Shown here: positions 1-9,622 of the stretch, piece by piece
Layout: every line of letters starts with the position of its first letter
Numbering within the stretch: the stretch's first letter is position 1
Source of the DNA: Kalmanozyma brasiliensis GHG001
Taxonomy: Eukaryota > Basidiomycota > Ustilaginomycetes > Ustilaginales
DNA: 64,000 bases
Assembly (NCBI RefSeq): GCF_000497045.1
Contig: NW_015961991.1
Location: 558,812-622,811 of the forward strand
Direction: 5' to 3'
The notes under the pieces: model-generated
The model's input: the letters and a program-made list of their open reading frames with translations, nothing else
Told to the model about the DNA's origin: nothing
The model's database searches: none
Position numbers and translations under genes: made by a program

Positions 1-288
1 GACTTTCATCTCGCTCCGTCCCGCCCACATTAGACTGCAGTGAGAGTGTGGGAGGTGGTGGTGTAGAGCAAGTGAGAGAGCATCTTTCACAACGCTGTGG
101 CGGCGACGGAGTGGGCATCTTTTACAACGCTTTGTTGGCAACAAAGTTGAGGCCTCAGAGCCCTTCGAAATTAGGTTTCGCGGCTGAGCAGACACGATGG
201 CAGAACAGACATCGATGCGATCCTCGTTAGTAGAGCTCGACGTCGACTTGTACCAACCAGCTCGTTCCTTCTTCTTGCCAACACAGCC

Positions 289-1239
289 ATGCTCTCCCTG
301 TTCTACGTCAGCGCCTGTGCTGGCCTTGTGCTGGCCTCGACATTGACCCGCATCAAAGCGATAAACGAACTTGCACCGCACCATTTCGTTCCAGTCTGGG
401 AAGCCTTTCCTGGCCGACCCAATCCCATTCACCAACGCTTCGAGCCGGCCAACTCTCCCGCCTCGGGCCCTAGTACGCCCATACAGCCAGCGAGTCCTAT
501 TCGTGCAGAAGACGCTCCTCTGCAGCTCCACCCGTACCTCTTCCAGCCGGTCGCCTACCCTACTCGCATGCCCGAGCTCGCGCATCTCTACACGGACTCG
601 ACGCTCCCCGCGGACTGGACGGAGGAGAATCAGGCCTACACGAGTCGCTACCGGTTCAGCCGCATTGAAAGTCGGCCTTTGCTGTACCGTCCTGAACCTG
701 CGCTGCTCGAGGGCATCGGCGGCACCATTGTTGGCGATCTCGGCAGCAACGGCGTGACTCTCAAGACGGCCCGCACAGGAGGCGCCAGGTACACCGAAGG
801 CGTCTTCCTCTGGCCGCCGCTGCATTACGCGGAGAACGGCCAACTGCACATGCCCGCGAATGTCCTCGAACCTCGTCTGTCCGACATCCCCAACTCGCGC
901 ATCCGGACCAAACCCGAAGCGCCGGAGCTGTACAGCCTCGATGTGCCAGTGGAGGGCCAGGTTCGACGCGTTCTCGCTACGCGTGCTCAAATCCAGTCGT
1001 TCACCACCCTCTCCCGTGCCCACCGCCACAGTAGCGCCCTGTGGCTGTTCTACGAATCGAGGATTCTGCATCCCGAAGAGATGGAGCCGCGAAAGACGCT
1101 CGCGTTTCTCGGCGCCATGCTCCTCCCCACCCAGGCAAGGGACGTGCTGTTGGCGACGCAAAGGTTTCAGAGCTACGTCCCTGGGGAGGACGATGCGGCG
1201 GTGGAAGGGTTGCTCCGTTTGACCCTGGGTGCGCGGTAG
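289..1239 (+). CDS. Putative secreted protein, unknown function (316 aa)
   Basis: The ATG at 289 has a good context (gcc before it) and opens a 316-codon uninterrupted frame. Residues 1-17 form a short hydrophobic stretch (LSLFYVSACAGLVLAS) that looks like a signal peptide, so the product is probably secreted. The rest has no membrane segment and no cysteine, is Pro-rich from about residue 35 to 75, and is more folded-looking from about residue 90 to the end. I recognise no domain. The next gene on the same strand also starts with a signal peptide; smut fungi often keep effector genes in such tandem groups, so a role in host interaction is possible but is only inference. The reading frame is secure; the function is unknown. 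Confidence 0.75.
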   Translation: MLSLFYVSACAGLVLASTLTRIKAINELAPHHFVPVWEAFPGRPNPIHQRFEPANSPASGPSTPIQPASPIRAEDAPLQLHPYLFQPVAYPTRMPELAHLYTDSTLPADWTEENQAYTSRYRFSRIESRPLLYRPEPALLEGIGGTIVGDLGSNGVTLKTARTGGARYTEGVFLWPPLHYAENGQLHMPANVLEPRLSDIPNSRIRTKPEAPELYSLDVPVEGQVRRVLATRAQIQSFTTLSRAHRHSSALWLFYESRILHPEEMEPRKTLAFLGAMLLPTQARDVLLATQRFQSYVPGEDDAAVEGLLRLTLGAR

Positions 1240-1723
1240 GTATCCATTCAGGGCGCTCCCCCAAAAGAGGGTCCTTCGTCACGCCAAGTTATTGTTAGCG
1301 CCAATGCATTGTCATGACACGAACTCTGCTTGATGAGTGGGGGTGATGAGGATCTGGTCGATCAAGCACCCCCGTTGTTGCCCCTGTGAGGCTACGTGGG
1401 CTGTAAGAATCGAGGTTGGTGCAAACGCGCTGCAGGTGTTGTTGGAGTCTTGGACGACGACCTACCCTGCCTGCATGATGATTGTCGGCGGACGCTCTTC
1501 ATCATGGTGCCCTGCCGCGCTACACAGTGGGCGGTATCCGTGGATCACCCGACAACGGCGCAGGATCGACAACTTGCCTTTGTGCTACTGCTGCTGTGTG
1601 ACGCGCCAGTAGCTTGTGCCGCCACCCTTTTCGAGCTGTATAAAGACACCCACATCTGATCTTGTTCGATTCTCCCTTCAGCACCATCCAAGCCCTCTGT
1701 ATCCGCCATCCATTCGTTGCACA
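1240..1723. other. Intergenic, promoter of the next secreted-protein gene
   Basis: There is no convincing gene here. The only signal I see is a TATA box at 1639-1644 in front of the secreted-protein gene that begins at 1724. Short open frames in several phases show no coding character. Confidence 0.6.
1639..1644 (+). promoter_or_regulatory. TATA box
   Basis: TATAAA lies 85 bp before the ATG at 1724. It supports that ATG over the upstream in-frame non-ATG frame starting at 1616, because transcription should begin downstream of the box. Confidence 0.6.
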
Positions 1724-2188
1724 ATGCTTCTTCTGCCGATCCTCTTCCTCTTCGCCACCCTCGCTCTCGTCCGCGCAACCGATGACCAGCACATGCTGGA
1801 GCTATCGCGCGCGCGAGCGGGCTCCATCTACGCGGATCACTCGTTCACCTACCGACACCTCTCCTCCCTCCCTCTCCTCGCCACGCCCGACCTTGCCGCC
1901 ACGGCTTGGGAGCACGCACTCACCGACGGCGTGGTGTACACCGCCACCCTTCAAGCAAAGGGCAAGAAGGATGTTCCGTACTTTTTCAGCGTTATTCACC
2001 CCGGCTCGACGCTCGGACGGAGCATGCGCATGTGGCACCACCCCCCACAGGGGCAGCACAAGTACGCGGCCGTACTGTGGAAGTGGCATGAGGGAAGGCC
2101 CGAACTGGTTCATGTGGATCTGGTACCGTTTGAACAAGGAATCAGGTGGCCTTTGATGGATGTTCACAGTCTTATCAAGGGTCTCTAG
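1724..2188 (+). CDS. Small putative secreted protein, unknown function (154 aa)
   Basis: The frame is open from 1616, but the first ATG after the TATA box is at 1724, and this start puts a classic signal peptide at the N-terminus (LLLPILFLFATLALVRA, residues 2-18, likely cut just before TDD). The mature protein is about 135 residues with no cysteine and no membrane segment, rich in aromatic and His residues near the middle (SMRMWHHPPQGQHKY). I recognise no family. It follows another secreted-protein gene on the same strand and converges with the sulfate permease gene (stops 255 bp apart). A cysteine-free small secreted protein in a smut-type genome may be an effector, but nothing in the sequence proves this. 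Confidence 0.72.
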   Translation: MLLLPILFLFATLALVRATDDQHMLELSRARAGSIYADHSFTYRHLSSLPLLATPDLAATAWEHALTDGVVYTATLQAKGKKDVPYFFSVIHPGSTLGRSMRMWHHPPQGQHKYAAVLWKWHEGRPELVHVDLVPFEQGIRWPLMDVHSLIKGL

Positions 2189-2443
2189 CCCATCGTGGTT
2201 CAAGACACGTTCTACGAGCGTCACCGTCCTGCATCACATCTTCGACTGCCTCAGTGCAACTCACAAGCACACTAGAAAACCTCTCCCTCACCACCTCGCA
2301 CTCGCAAGCTACAAGATCATGAAAAGAAACATCCAATCCATTTACAAATACATCTACTTAAGCATGTATGGAAGATCCGGAACGTGACATGTGAAACCGG
2401 GGACGCGCGGAACGGGGATGCTGCTGTGTGCAACTACTTTTTT

Positions 2444-5128
2444 TTAGTGGTTCTTATCGATGCTCGAGCTGAGCTGCGAGTCCTCTCCCAACGACTCGGT
2501 AGCTGCGGCGAGGGCAGCGCTAAGGTCGAGGTGGAAGTAAGGCGTGAGGTCGTTGCCCCAGATGATGGGGACCGAGATGCTGCTTGGCTCGGAAGTGCGA
2601 CGGCCAGCGGCGTGGTTGCCCTCCTCGACGCTCTTCTCGAGGCTGTCGTGCGAAGGGGTGGACGCAGCGGGCGTGTTGCGGTCGAGCGTGTTGACGTCGT
2701 ACAGCGCCTCGCCGATGGTGACCTTGCGAATGCGGTCCGGGTCCTCGTCATCGTGCAGGTCGACGCGGCTGCGACTAGCAGCAGCACCGTCGCCAGCAAG
2801 ACCAGCCTCAAGCTCCGTCATGGGCTGCGTGGGGCGGCCGGAGAAGGGGTAGGCAGGTCCATCGTTGGCCGACTTGTGCGACATGCGCTCGATCGCCTTG
2901 GCACGACGGTCCGCCTCGGCCTTCTCGCGCTCCTCGAGCTCGCGAGCCGAAAGCACGTTGTTGGGCGACTGGCTGACAACAGGGGCGATCTCGGTGATGC
3001 GCTTCGAAGGGAAACCCAAACCGAAACCACCGGCGAGCAGACCACGGCGAATCCAGGGAGAAAGAACGTTGGCAAAGTGGAACTCGACCTTGGCATCGGC
3101 GTAGCGCTCGACGGCGGTGCGCACATCCACCAACGTCTGCACCGAGGTGGTGTCGACGTGGCTGACCGAGCTGAAGTCGAAGATGAGGGCGCGGAGGATG
3201 GGTCGCCTGTCGTAAGCGGTGCCGTCGAGCTGAGCATCGGCGTCAACGTTCTTGCGGCTTCGGCAGGTGACGGCGCGGGCAGCCTTGACGAGCGCCGGGT
3301 TGGGCGGGCCAGGGTCGTTCCAAGGGCGGTCACCAAGACGGTTGAGCGAGGCAGGGCGGCCAGGGCGAGTGACCTCCTTGACTCGGTCGATGAGCAGGTC
3401 GGCGATCTGCGAGGCGTTCGGGTAGGTGAAAGCCTCCTCGAAGCGGTAGACGAGCACACCGGGGGGAGGGGCCTCGACGTGAATCGAAGGGTCGCGCATG
3501 CCATCCTTGTCGTCGAGGGGCACGAACACATCGCGGTGCGAGAGGGTGACAGTCGACGAGGCGGGGTCGCTGGTGCCGTGCTGAACACGAACGAGACCAA
3601 GCCATCGTCCACGAGGACGAGCGATGCGGATGAGCAGCAGCACCAACGAGGCAGCGACCGAAACGTAGACACCGTTCTCGGTGTTGGAGAAGACAGTAGC
3701 GAACACGGCGCCGAGGAAGATGAAGAGCTCGAAGGGGCTGATGAGCCAGAACTTGTACGAGACCGAGAAGGGCACGACCAAGTCGGTGACGGCGTGAATG
3801 ATAACAGCCGACAGAACGGGGTTGGGAATCCAGTAGAAGGTACCGCTGAGTGCGTAGATGGCGATCAACACGAGGATACCCGTGAACCAACCGGCGAGCG
3901 GAGTGCGCACACCGGACTTGGATTTGATGGCGGTACGCGAGAAGGAACCGGTGGCGGCGTAGGCACCAAACGAAGGGCCGATGAGGTTGGTGACACCGAT
4001 GGCGATGAGCTCCTGGTTGGGGTTGATCTTGTAGTTGTTGAGACGACCGAACGACTTGGCGATGGCAATGTGCTCGAGAAGCAGGATGATGACCGAGACG
4101 GGCAGCTGAGGAGCGATATCGGCGAGCAGCTGCGTGCTGAGGTTAGGCTGGCCAACGTGCTTGAAACCACGGGGAACGGGGCCGAGCACGCTGATGGGGT
4201 ACTTCTTAATGTTATGGGGGTAGGTGCCAAGCCAGATGCGAGAAACGACGGTGAAGAGGATGATGGTGAAAGCGTTTCGAAGCACCGAGACGAAGAACAT
4301 GGTTCGGGCGGTGCGCGGGTAGCGCTTGGGGAGCCAGCCACAGAACCACTTGACAAAGTAGAGGAAGAAGAGGGCGGGCAGACCAAAGGCGGCGTTGATG
4401 TTGGTCTTGGGCAGGCCCTTGAGCGTGTCGATGATGATCCTGTAGGCGGGGTTGCCGTTGGTGTTGACGGCGCTGAGACCGAGCAGCTTGGGCACCTGAC
4501 CGGCGGCGATCTGGATGGCGGAACCGGTCATGAAACCAGCCACGGCAGGCGTGGGGATGAATTCAATGATGAAGCCGATACGAAGGAGACCCATGCCGAG
4601 GCAGATAACACCACACAAGAAGGCAAGGGCGATGGCGATGACCTCGGGGTGGGCGTTGTAGGCGTTGGTCTTCCTCATGACATGCTGAATAACGTTGAAA
4701 GTCTGAAGCGACATGACGGCGACGGGACCGATGGTGACATCCTTGGAGGTGGCGAAGATGGCGTAGATCATGACACCAACGAAAGACGAGTAGAGACCGA
4801 ATTCGGCGTTGAGGCCGGCGAGCTTGGCGTAGGACATGGACTGGGGCACGACGACGAGGGCGACGGTGATACCAGCAATGATATCTCCGATGAGCCACTG
4901 GGTGTTGTAGGAGCCGATCCACTTGCGGAAGGGGAAGAGGCTGTCAAAGTAGTGAGCGGCAGAAGAGCCGGGGTGACCAAAGATGTTGGCGAGCCAGTCG
5001 CGACTGCTGACGACGGGGACACCGAGACGGTTCATCTCGTTGTTGTTGTAGCCGATAGCCCACTTGAGGGCGTTGGAGCCCCTCGCGGCGAGCGAGGGCT
5101 TGGCCTCCTGGTTGGTTTGCGAGGCCAT
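2444..5128 (-). CDS. Sulfate permease, SulP/SLC26 family with STAS domain
   Basis: Plasma-membrane sulfate/proton symporter of the SulP family, the entry step of sulfate assimilation. The start chosen is the ATG at 5128 (caccATGGcc context); the frame is open to 5398 but a TATA box sits at 5248-5253, giving 894 aa. The SulP signature lies near residue 93 (PQSMSYAKLAGLNAEFGLYS), followed by 10-12 hydrophobic spans to about residue 520. A C-terminal STAS domain covers about residues 535-705, with the core strand LRALIFDFSSVSHVDTTSVQ. Fungal SUL1/SUL2-type proteins have this layout. The STAS domain carries an insertion of about 60 residues, and a disordered tail of nearly 190 residues follows. 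The family is certain; the ion preference is inferred from it. Confidence 0.96.
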   Translation of the reverse strand: MASQTNQEAKPSLAARGSNALKWAIGYNNNEMNRLGVPVVSSRDWLANIFGHPGSSAAHYFDSLFPFRKWIGSYNTQWLIGDIIAGITVALVVVPQSMSYAKLAGLNAEFGLYSSFVGVMIYAIFATSKDVTIGPVAVMSLQTFNVIQHVMRKTNAYNAHPEVIAIALAFLCGVICLGMGLLRIGFIIEFIPTPAVAGFMTGSAIQIAAGQVPKLLGLSAVNTNGNPAYRIIIDTLKGLPKTNINAAFGLPALFFLYFVKWFCGWLPKRYPRTARTMFFVSVLRNAFTIILFTVVSRIWLGTYPHNIKKYPISVLGPVPRGFKHVGQPNLSTQLLADIAPQLPVSVIILLLEHIAIAKSFGRLNNYKINPNQELIAIGVTNLIGPSFGAYAATGSFSRTAIKSKSGVRTPLAGWFTGILVLIAIYALSGTFYWIPNPVLSAVIIHAVTDLVVPFSVSYKFWLISPFELFIFLGAVFATVFSNTENGVYVSVAASLVLLLIRIARPRGRWLGLVRVQHGTSDPASSTVTLSHRDVFVPLDDKDGMRDPSIHVEAPPPGVLVYRFEEAFTYPNASQIADLLIDRVKEVTRPGRPASLNRLGDRPWNDPGPPNPALVKAARAVTCRSRKNVDADAQLDGTAYDRRPILRALIFDFSSVSHVDTTSVQTLVDVRTAVERYADAKVEFHFANVLSPWIRRGLLAGGFGLGFPSKRITEIAPVVSQSPNNVLSARELEEREKAEADRRAKAIERMSHKSANDGPAYPFSGRPTQPMTELEAGLAGDGAAASRSRVDLHDDEDPDRIRKVTIGEALYDVNTLDRNTPAASTPSHDSLEKSVEEGNHAAGRRTSEPSSISVPIIWGNDLTPYFHLDLSAALAAATESLGEDSQLSSSIDKNH

Positions 5129-5247
5129 GGTGAAGGGAAGGCGAATGTGTGGCGATGGAGGAGCCGACACGAGAGGACGAGGGAGTGGTCCGGAAGAGGA
5201 TGGGGAAGAGAGGAAGAGATGATGAAGCCTTGAAGATAGGGGGGGCC

Positions 5248-5253
5248 TATATA
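5248..5253 (-). promoter_or_regulatory. TATA box of the sulfate permease gene
   Basis: TATATA within ctatatag, 120 bp upstream of the ATG at 5128. It argues that the open frame upstream of 5128 is untranslated leader and promoter. Confidence 0.5.
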
Positions 5254-5666
5254 GATGTACGAGGGGCAAATTTTGGGGGAGGGGTTGAAAGAGGAAAGAG
5301 ATGTTTGCGGTGGTACCCGAAAAAATGTCTCCGAAGGCGGACTGGATCCAGACCAGCGCTTGGGTCGAGGAGTGGCGAGACTGGATGCACGATCGCACGC
5401 CAAGGCTAGACGAGAAGAATGCGAGCCAGAAGCGAGGGCAGATGCCGGCGTCTGAGGGACGGGATTGCGAATGGTGCGGATCGCAGGCGGGACAAGGGCG
5501 GAGATTCGGGAGGACAAGTCCAGGAAGCGGTTCGAGGACGAGGATTCGATGAGAGGTCTTGCGGCGCCACGCGGTTGGTTACGGATGTGGCTGAATGCTT
5601 GACGAGATGGCGAAGCAGGAAAGCGAGCGGCAGGAACGAAGGATGAGAGCAACCTCGTGGTGAGTC

Positions 5667-5683
5667 AGAGAGAGAGAGAGAGA
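5667..5683. repeat. (AG)n microsatellite
   Basis: Seventeen bases of perfect AG repeat. A shorter GA run sits near 6070-6080. Both are in non-coding DNA. Confidence 0.9.
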
Positions 5684-7597
5684 CAGTGCTGGGATGGCGA
5701 CCGAGAAGAGCGAGATGGCGAAGGCCGCTAAGGCGAAACGAAGTCTGGACTCGGGTCGATGCAAGACCCAGCTATGATTGCTTCTGGACTTGATCTGGGC
5801 TTGATTAGATGTGGACCGACCAGGCGGAGCAAAAGTGAGATGGCGGGAAGAAGAAGCAGTAGGCAAGAGACGCGCTAGGTGGCTTTGGAATGGTTGCAGA
5901 GGAAAGATGGCGTGCTGAAACCAAAAGCAAGGAGGACGGGTGGAAGGCGCTGAGAGAGCAGGTTCTGGAAGCTGCAATGGATTGTCCGATGGGATGGCGA
6001 CAGGTGGCTAAGCGGGGAACCGGATACAGCGGCAGCAGCCAGATAGCGTGCTTGCGTCGAGGTGTTCTCGAGAGAGAGAGATGGGACCGCAAGATGAAGC
6101 CAAGAGATGTGGGTGGCTGCTGACCACGATCAGGAAGAACAAGAAGAACTGAGATCAGCCATCGCACCAGCTGCAGCAGCAGTCACTTGTGATTGCCGGA
6201 GGGAGAGCAGAACGGCTGTCAGACAAAGCAGAGGGCTGCAGCAGTCTGCAGCCATCAGAAACGGTCTGGAGGTGGAGTCGCCATGGTGTGATTGCCGTTG
6301 AGAAGATCGACTGCCGCGCCAGTGCCTCAAATTATGAAATGCACGTCTGACTGAATCGTCGCATCAAATTGCGACATCGACGGCAGAAACGAGTCGTGTC
6401 AATCTCTGCAGCAGCAATGATAATTCTTCCGACCGCCCGTGGCACATTGCAGCGGTGATGGCATCCTTGCCCTCGCTCGTCCCCTCCGATACTTGTTCAA
6501 CTCCATATACCTCGCTTTGGATACTGTGGCGTGAATACCTCTATGATGAGCAAAGCTATCTTCAGGTCGCAAAAGTGATAGATAGTTGAAGCAGAGCCGT
6601 GCCTTGACTGGAGCGACTCGAGTGCAATGCCGGTTGCCTAGGTGAACCACCAACGTGGTCAGCCTCAGCTCCGCACCGACCAGAAACCGCTGTGGAACGT
6701 CTGGAACGACAAGTTAACAATCCAAAAACCCCGCTTTGCTGATTCATTCTGCCGGGGCCAAGAAGCAGAGGGAAAAAAGTTAACACGGCGAGCGAACCGC
6801 AAGGGGATCCGCCGCGGACCATCTCTTTCAGCAGCACTTGGCCAGTCTGAAGCTGAAGCGGAAAAAGTTAACACTCGAAACGTGCGAGGCTTGGAAATTT
6901 CTCACTCTTCGCTTAGACGCCTTGGGTTGCCGGAGCCTTTTCGAGCTTGCGGTTCATGTTCAAAATGCACCGCGCAGTGAACGGAATCTGGTCCGTCTTG
7001 CCTTGACGCGGGGTCCGATTCCAGACAAGCAGATGTCGCGCTGCGTGAAGGACGAAAGAGCTCTTGGCAGTTGAATATTGCACGCAGCCCGGCTTAGACC
7101 GGGCCAAAGTAGTGAGATGAGAGCCGAATCCGGGTTGTCGCTTTGATCTCCGCTGCGGGTCAGACGAGCGAGCTATCAGCGAGCTACGAGCGAGCCATGT
7201 CGAAAAGCCTTCCCTGTTTCAGCGAGCACGCCATCGAATTTCAACCGAGGCTGCGACTTTCAAAAATGGTCGCCATGTTAGACCTAATCTGCAGTAGTCC
7301 GACGTGACCGACTCGTGCGTAATCGGATGTCGTGCCATGTGGACATGGAATCGCGACATTGACATGCAAAGCCACGCCTTCCTTAACCAAACACGAGGCT
7401 CTCTAGGGCACACGGGCTATACCGTCGTTCTCATGAGGCTTATCAGGCAAGCGAGGTTCAGCCCACGCGGGCAGCTCGCCATACCACTTCCGATCCGACG
7501 GAGGCATTCAAGCAGCGTGCAGAGCATGAAAAGTGGGCCATACACCCATGTACCACCATTCGTAGTATCAATGTCATTGATCTTCTCTCTGCTGCAT

Positions 7598-9622
7598 CTA
7601 TTGCTGTATGTGTGGAGACCCTGAAGCGGGACAATCCGCAGCTGAGACCATCTCTTCCAGCGATTGCGCCACGCTCGCCATCGACATACCAGCCGAATCT
7701 TCGGTTGCGCTTGACCTCACGTACCGAGGTTTGAAAGCCTCGTCAGCGGGGATCAACGGCGACCGAACCCGTTCGGGAGGCGCTGGCGGCATTTCAAAGA
7801 ACGATGATGGCGTCGGGGTCTGGCCAGGGGCCTGCGGCTCGAGCGACGGGGTCGAGACCGTGTCTGGGCTCGATGGGATCATCAATGATGGCGACATGGC
7901 GGGCGAGACGGGAGAAGAGCGTCCAGACCCAGAAGCGGTCCTGCAATATGATCGGGCCCGCGCCGCTTCCTGCTCTCTGCGTTCCGCCTCTTCGATCTGG
8001 CGCATCATGCTCCTGGCACCGTGACGCAAGACGGGACTCTGCCGTGCTTTCTGTTGTCGCTTTGCCATGATCTCCCTTCGGAGCGTGTCGTCGCCGTCTT
8101 GCAGGCCCGTTGGATTGGGTAATTTGGGTACAGCGATGACAGGCTCTGTGGTAGCTGGCGTGAATGCATCGGGCTCGCCCCTTTCTGCTGCAGGCGACAT
8201 GGGCTCTTCGGCCAACTCGGCTGCTGTCATGGGATGGACCGTCTCGTTGTGCAGTTGAGCTACTTCGTCTGCCTGAATGGCGGTTCGGCTGGAAGAGTGT
8301 CGCAACTGCTTGGGTCCTGCAGCCGAAGACGCTGCACTGTCCTTGGCGGGTGCTGTGACATCCTCTTGTCCCTCCAGCCACCTGATCCTAGCTGCTCGGG
8401 TCCACTTGGGTTCGTAGTTGGACATCAACCCGACTTCGATCTTGTCTTGACAATTCTTGCAACTGCACTCTGCGTTGAGGGGTGCTTCGAAGGGCCATCG
8501 ACCCGCTTGCAGCTTGCGTCGAACGGCTGCGTCGTCCAAATGCGCTTCCGAGGCTAGGCTAGCGACGCTGTTGGACTCAAAGCGCGCAGTGTCCTCCGAA
8601 GCGGCTCTACGGAAGCGTCTCCAACGAGACATCTTCGACTTTTCTGGCACGACAGCGGCTTGCTTGTGCTTGTGCGCCGACTGCGATCCTTCCGCCCTCG
8701 AGCTCCAGTCGTCCATGCCTGCTTCGTCATCCGGCGTGCTAAGTGGCGAAGGGGACGGACATACTACAGGAACACCATCAGCTCGCCTGCGTTGCGCAAA
8801 GCAAGGGACACGATCATGGGACCGAGTGGCACGCAGCGGAGTCATGCCATCGTCCAACAGCCTAGGCGGTCCGGGTGCCTGTGGTGTGCTGGAGCGGACG
8901 AGGCAGCTCTTGGGTCGACCGATAGAGAGAGGCCGTTGAGATCGCAGCTCGCTGACGCTGCGAACGAAAGGACTGATGGGGCGGGACTGCTGCAAGATGG
9001 GGGAGATGGCAGCATGAACCGTCGCAACGGGCGATTGAAGCTGGTGCATGGCTACACCCGAAATGGCGTTCTGAAATTCGGCATGGATGTCGTCAAAGTC
9101 AACGCTCTCGTTGGAAGGCGAAACGTCGACGGATTCGTCGTCGTCGAAGGGAGCCATGAGGCTGGGCATGCCTCTGGAAGGCACTGGAGCCACTAGCCGA
9201 GGGCCCTCGACGCTGCTCGGCGACGTCGCCTTGGTCTGCGGTGGAGGTGAGGTGGATGAGCTGGCTGCAACGCTGCTGACACTATCATACCCATTCGCTG
9301 CGCCTTTATTGCTTCCCCAGCTGGCGACCCGGGTCCTCCAAGAGGTGGATGAGTTGGGCGCAGCATTGCCGATGGTTGTCGCCCTCTTGAGGTTGGGTGA
9401 CTTTGCTCGCGCCAGTTGTGGTGAGATAGCTCGAGCGATCAAGCCGGGAGAGTTGCGTGAGCCGACGATCGGAGGGCTCTTTGCGCGAATGGGGCAGAAG
9501 CTGAGCAGCTTGCGGAGCTCTGCGCAGTCGCCTTCTGGGATGACCTGGCACTTGTGATCAAAAGCTACCTGCTTGATACCGGGCGATGCCGTGCGTATCG
9601 AGGGGGTCGGAAGGTCCGTCAT
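7598..9622 (-). CDS. Large, mostly disordered protein of unknown function (674 aa)
   Basis: The frame is open from 9865, but that first codon is TTG; the first ATG is at 9622 (aacgaggATG, A at -3), so I give 674 aa. Most of the protein is Ser/Pro/Arg/Ala-rich and predicted disordered, with many SP/TP pairs (for example RAKSPN, RPISPF) that could be proline-directed kinase sites. One compact patch near residues 380-425 carries CSCKNCQDKIEVGL followed by a basic Trp-containing segment (YEPKWTRAARIRWLEG); its C-x-C-x2-C cluster could bind metal or be a short conserved motif. I recognise no known domain. An upstream exon is possible, since the frame remains open before the ATG. Function unknown. 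Confidence 0.7.
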   Translation of the reverse strand: MTDLPTPSIRTASPGIKQVAFDHKCQVIPEGDCAELRKLLSFCPIRAKSPPIVGSRNSPGLIARAISPQLARAKSPNLKRATTIGNAAPNSSTSWRTRVASWGSNKGAANGYDSVSSVAASSSTSPPPQTKATSPSSVEGPRLVAPVPSRGMPSLMAPFDDDESVDVSPSNESVDFDDIHAEFQNAISGVAMHQLQSPVATVHAAISPILQQSRPISPFVRSVSELRSQRPLSIGRPKSCLVRSSTPQAPGPPRLLDDGMTPLRATRSHDRVPCFAQRRRADGVPVVCPSPSPLSTPDDEAGMDDWSSRAEGSQSAHKHKQAAVVPEKSKMSRWRRFRRAASEDTARFESNSVASLASEAHLDDAAVRRKLQAGRWPFEAPLNAECSCKNCQDKIEVGLMSNYEPKWTRAARIRWLEGQEDVTAPAKDSAASSAAGPKQLRHSSSRTAIQADEVAQLHNETVHPMTAAELAEEPMSPAAERGEPDAFTPATTEPVIAVPKLPNPTGLQDGDDTLRREIMAKRQQKARQSPVLRHGARSMMRQIEEAERREQEAARARSYCRTASGSGRSSPVSPAMSPSLMIPSSPDTVSTPSLEPQAPGQTPTPSSFFEMPPAPPERVRSPLIPADEAFKPRYVRSSATEDSAGMSMASVAQSLEEMVSAADCPASGSPHIQQ

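Larger units (their letters stand above)
5129..7597. other. Long intergenic region without a convincing gene
   Basis: About 2.5 kb between two minus-strand genes. The left part holds the sulfate permease promoter. Purine-rich stretches and two GA microsatellites (5667-5683 and about 6070-6080) occur here. Around 7157-7196 there are clustered imperfect copies of cgagcgagc/cagcgagct. Open frames (for example 5579-5977 minus) are low-complexity Ser/Arg/His-rich shadows with no domain. I see no tRNA. Confidence 0.6.

Noticed and set aside
48..230. 60-codon open frame at the left edge
   Set aside because: Too short, no domain or signal peptide, probably leader or promoter of the first secreted-protein gene.
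2384..5233. 949-codon plus-strand open frame opposite the sulfate permease gene
   Set aside because: It is an antisense shadow made by third-position GC bias; its product is Asp/Gly/Arg/Val-rich with no domain, while the minus-strand frame is a full SulP protein.
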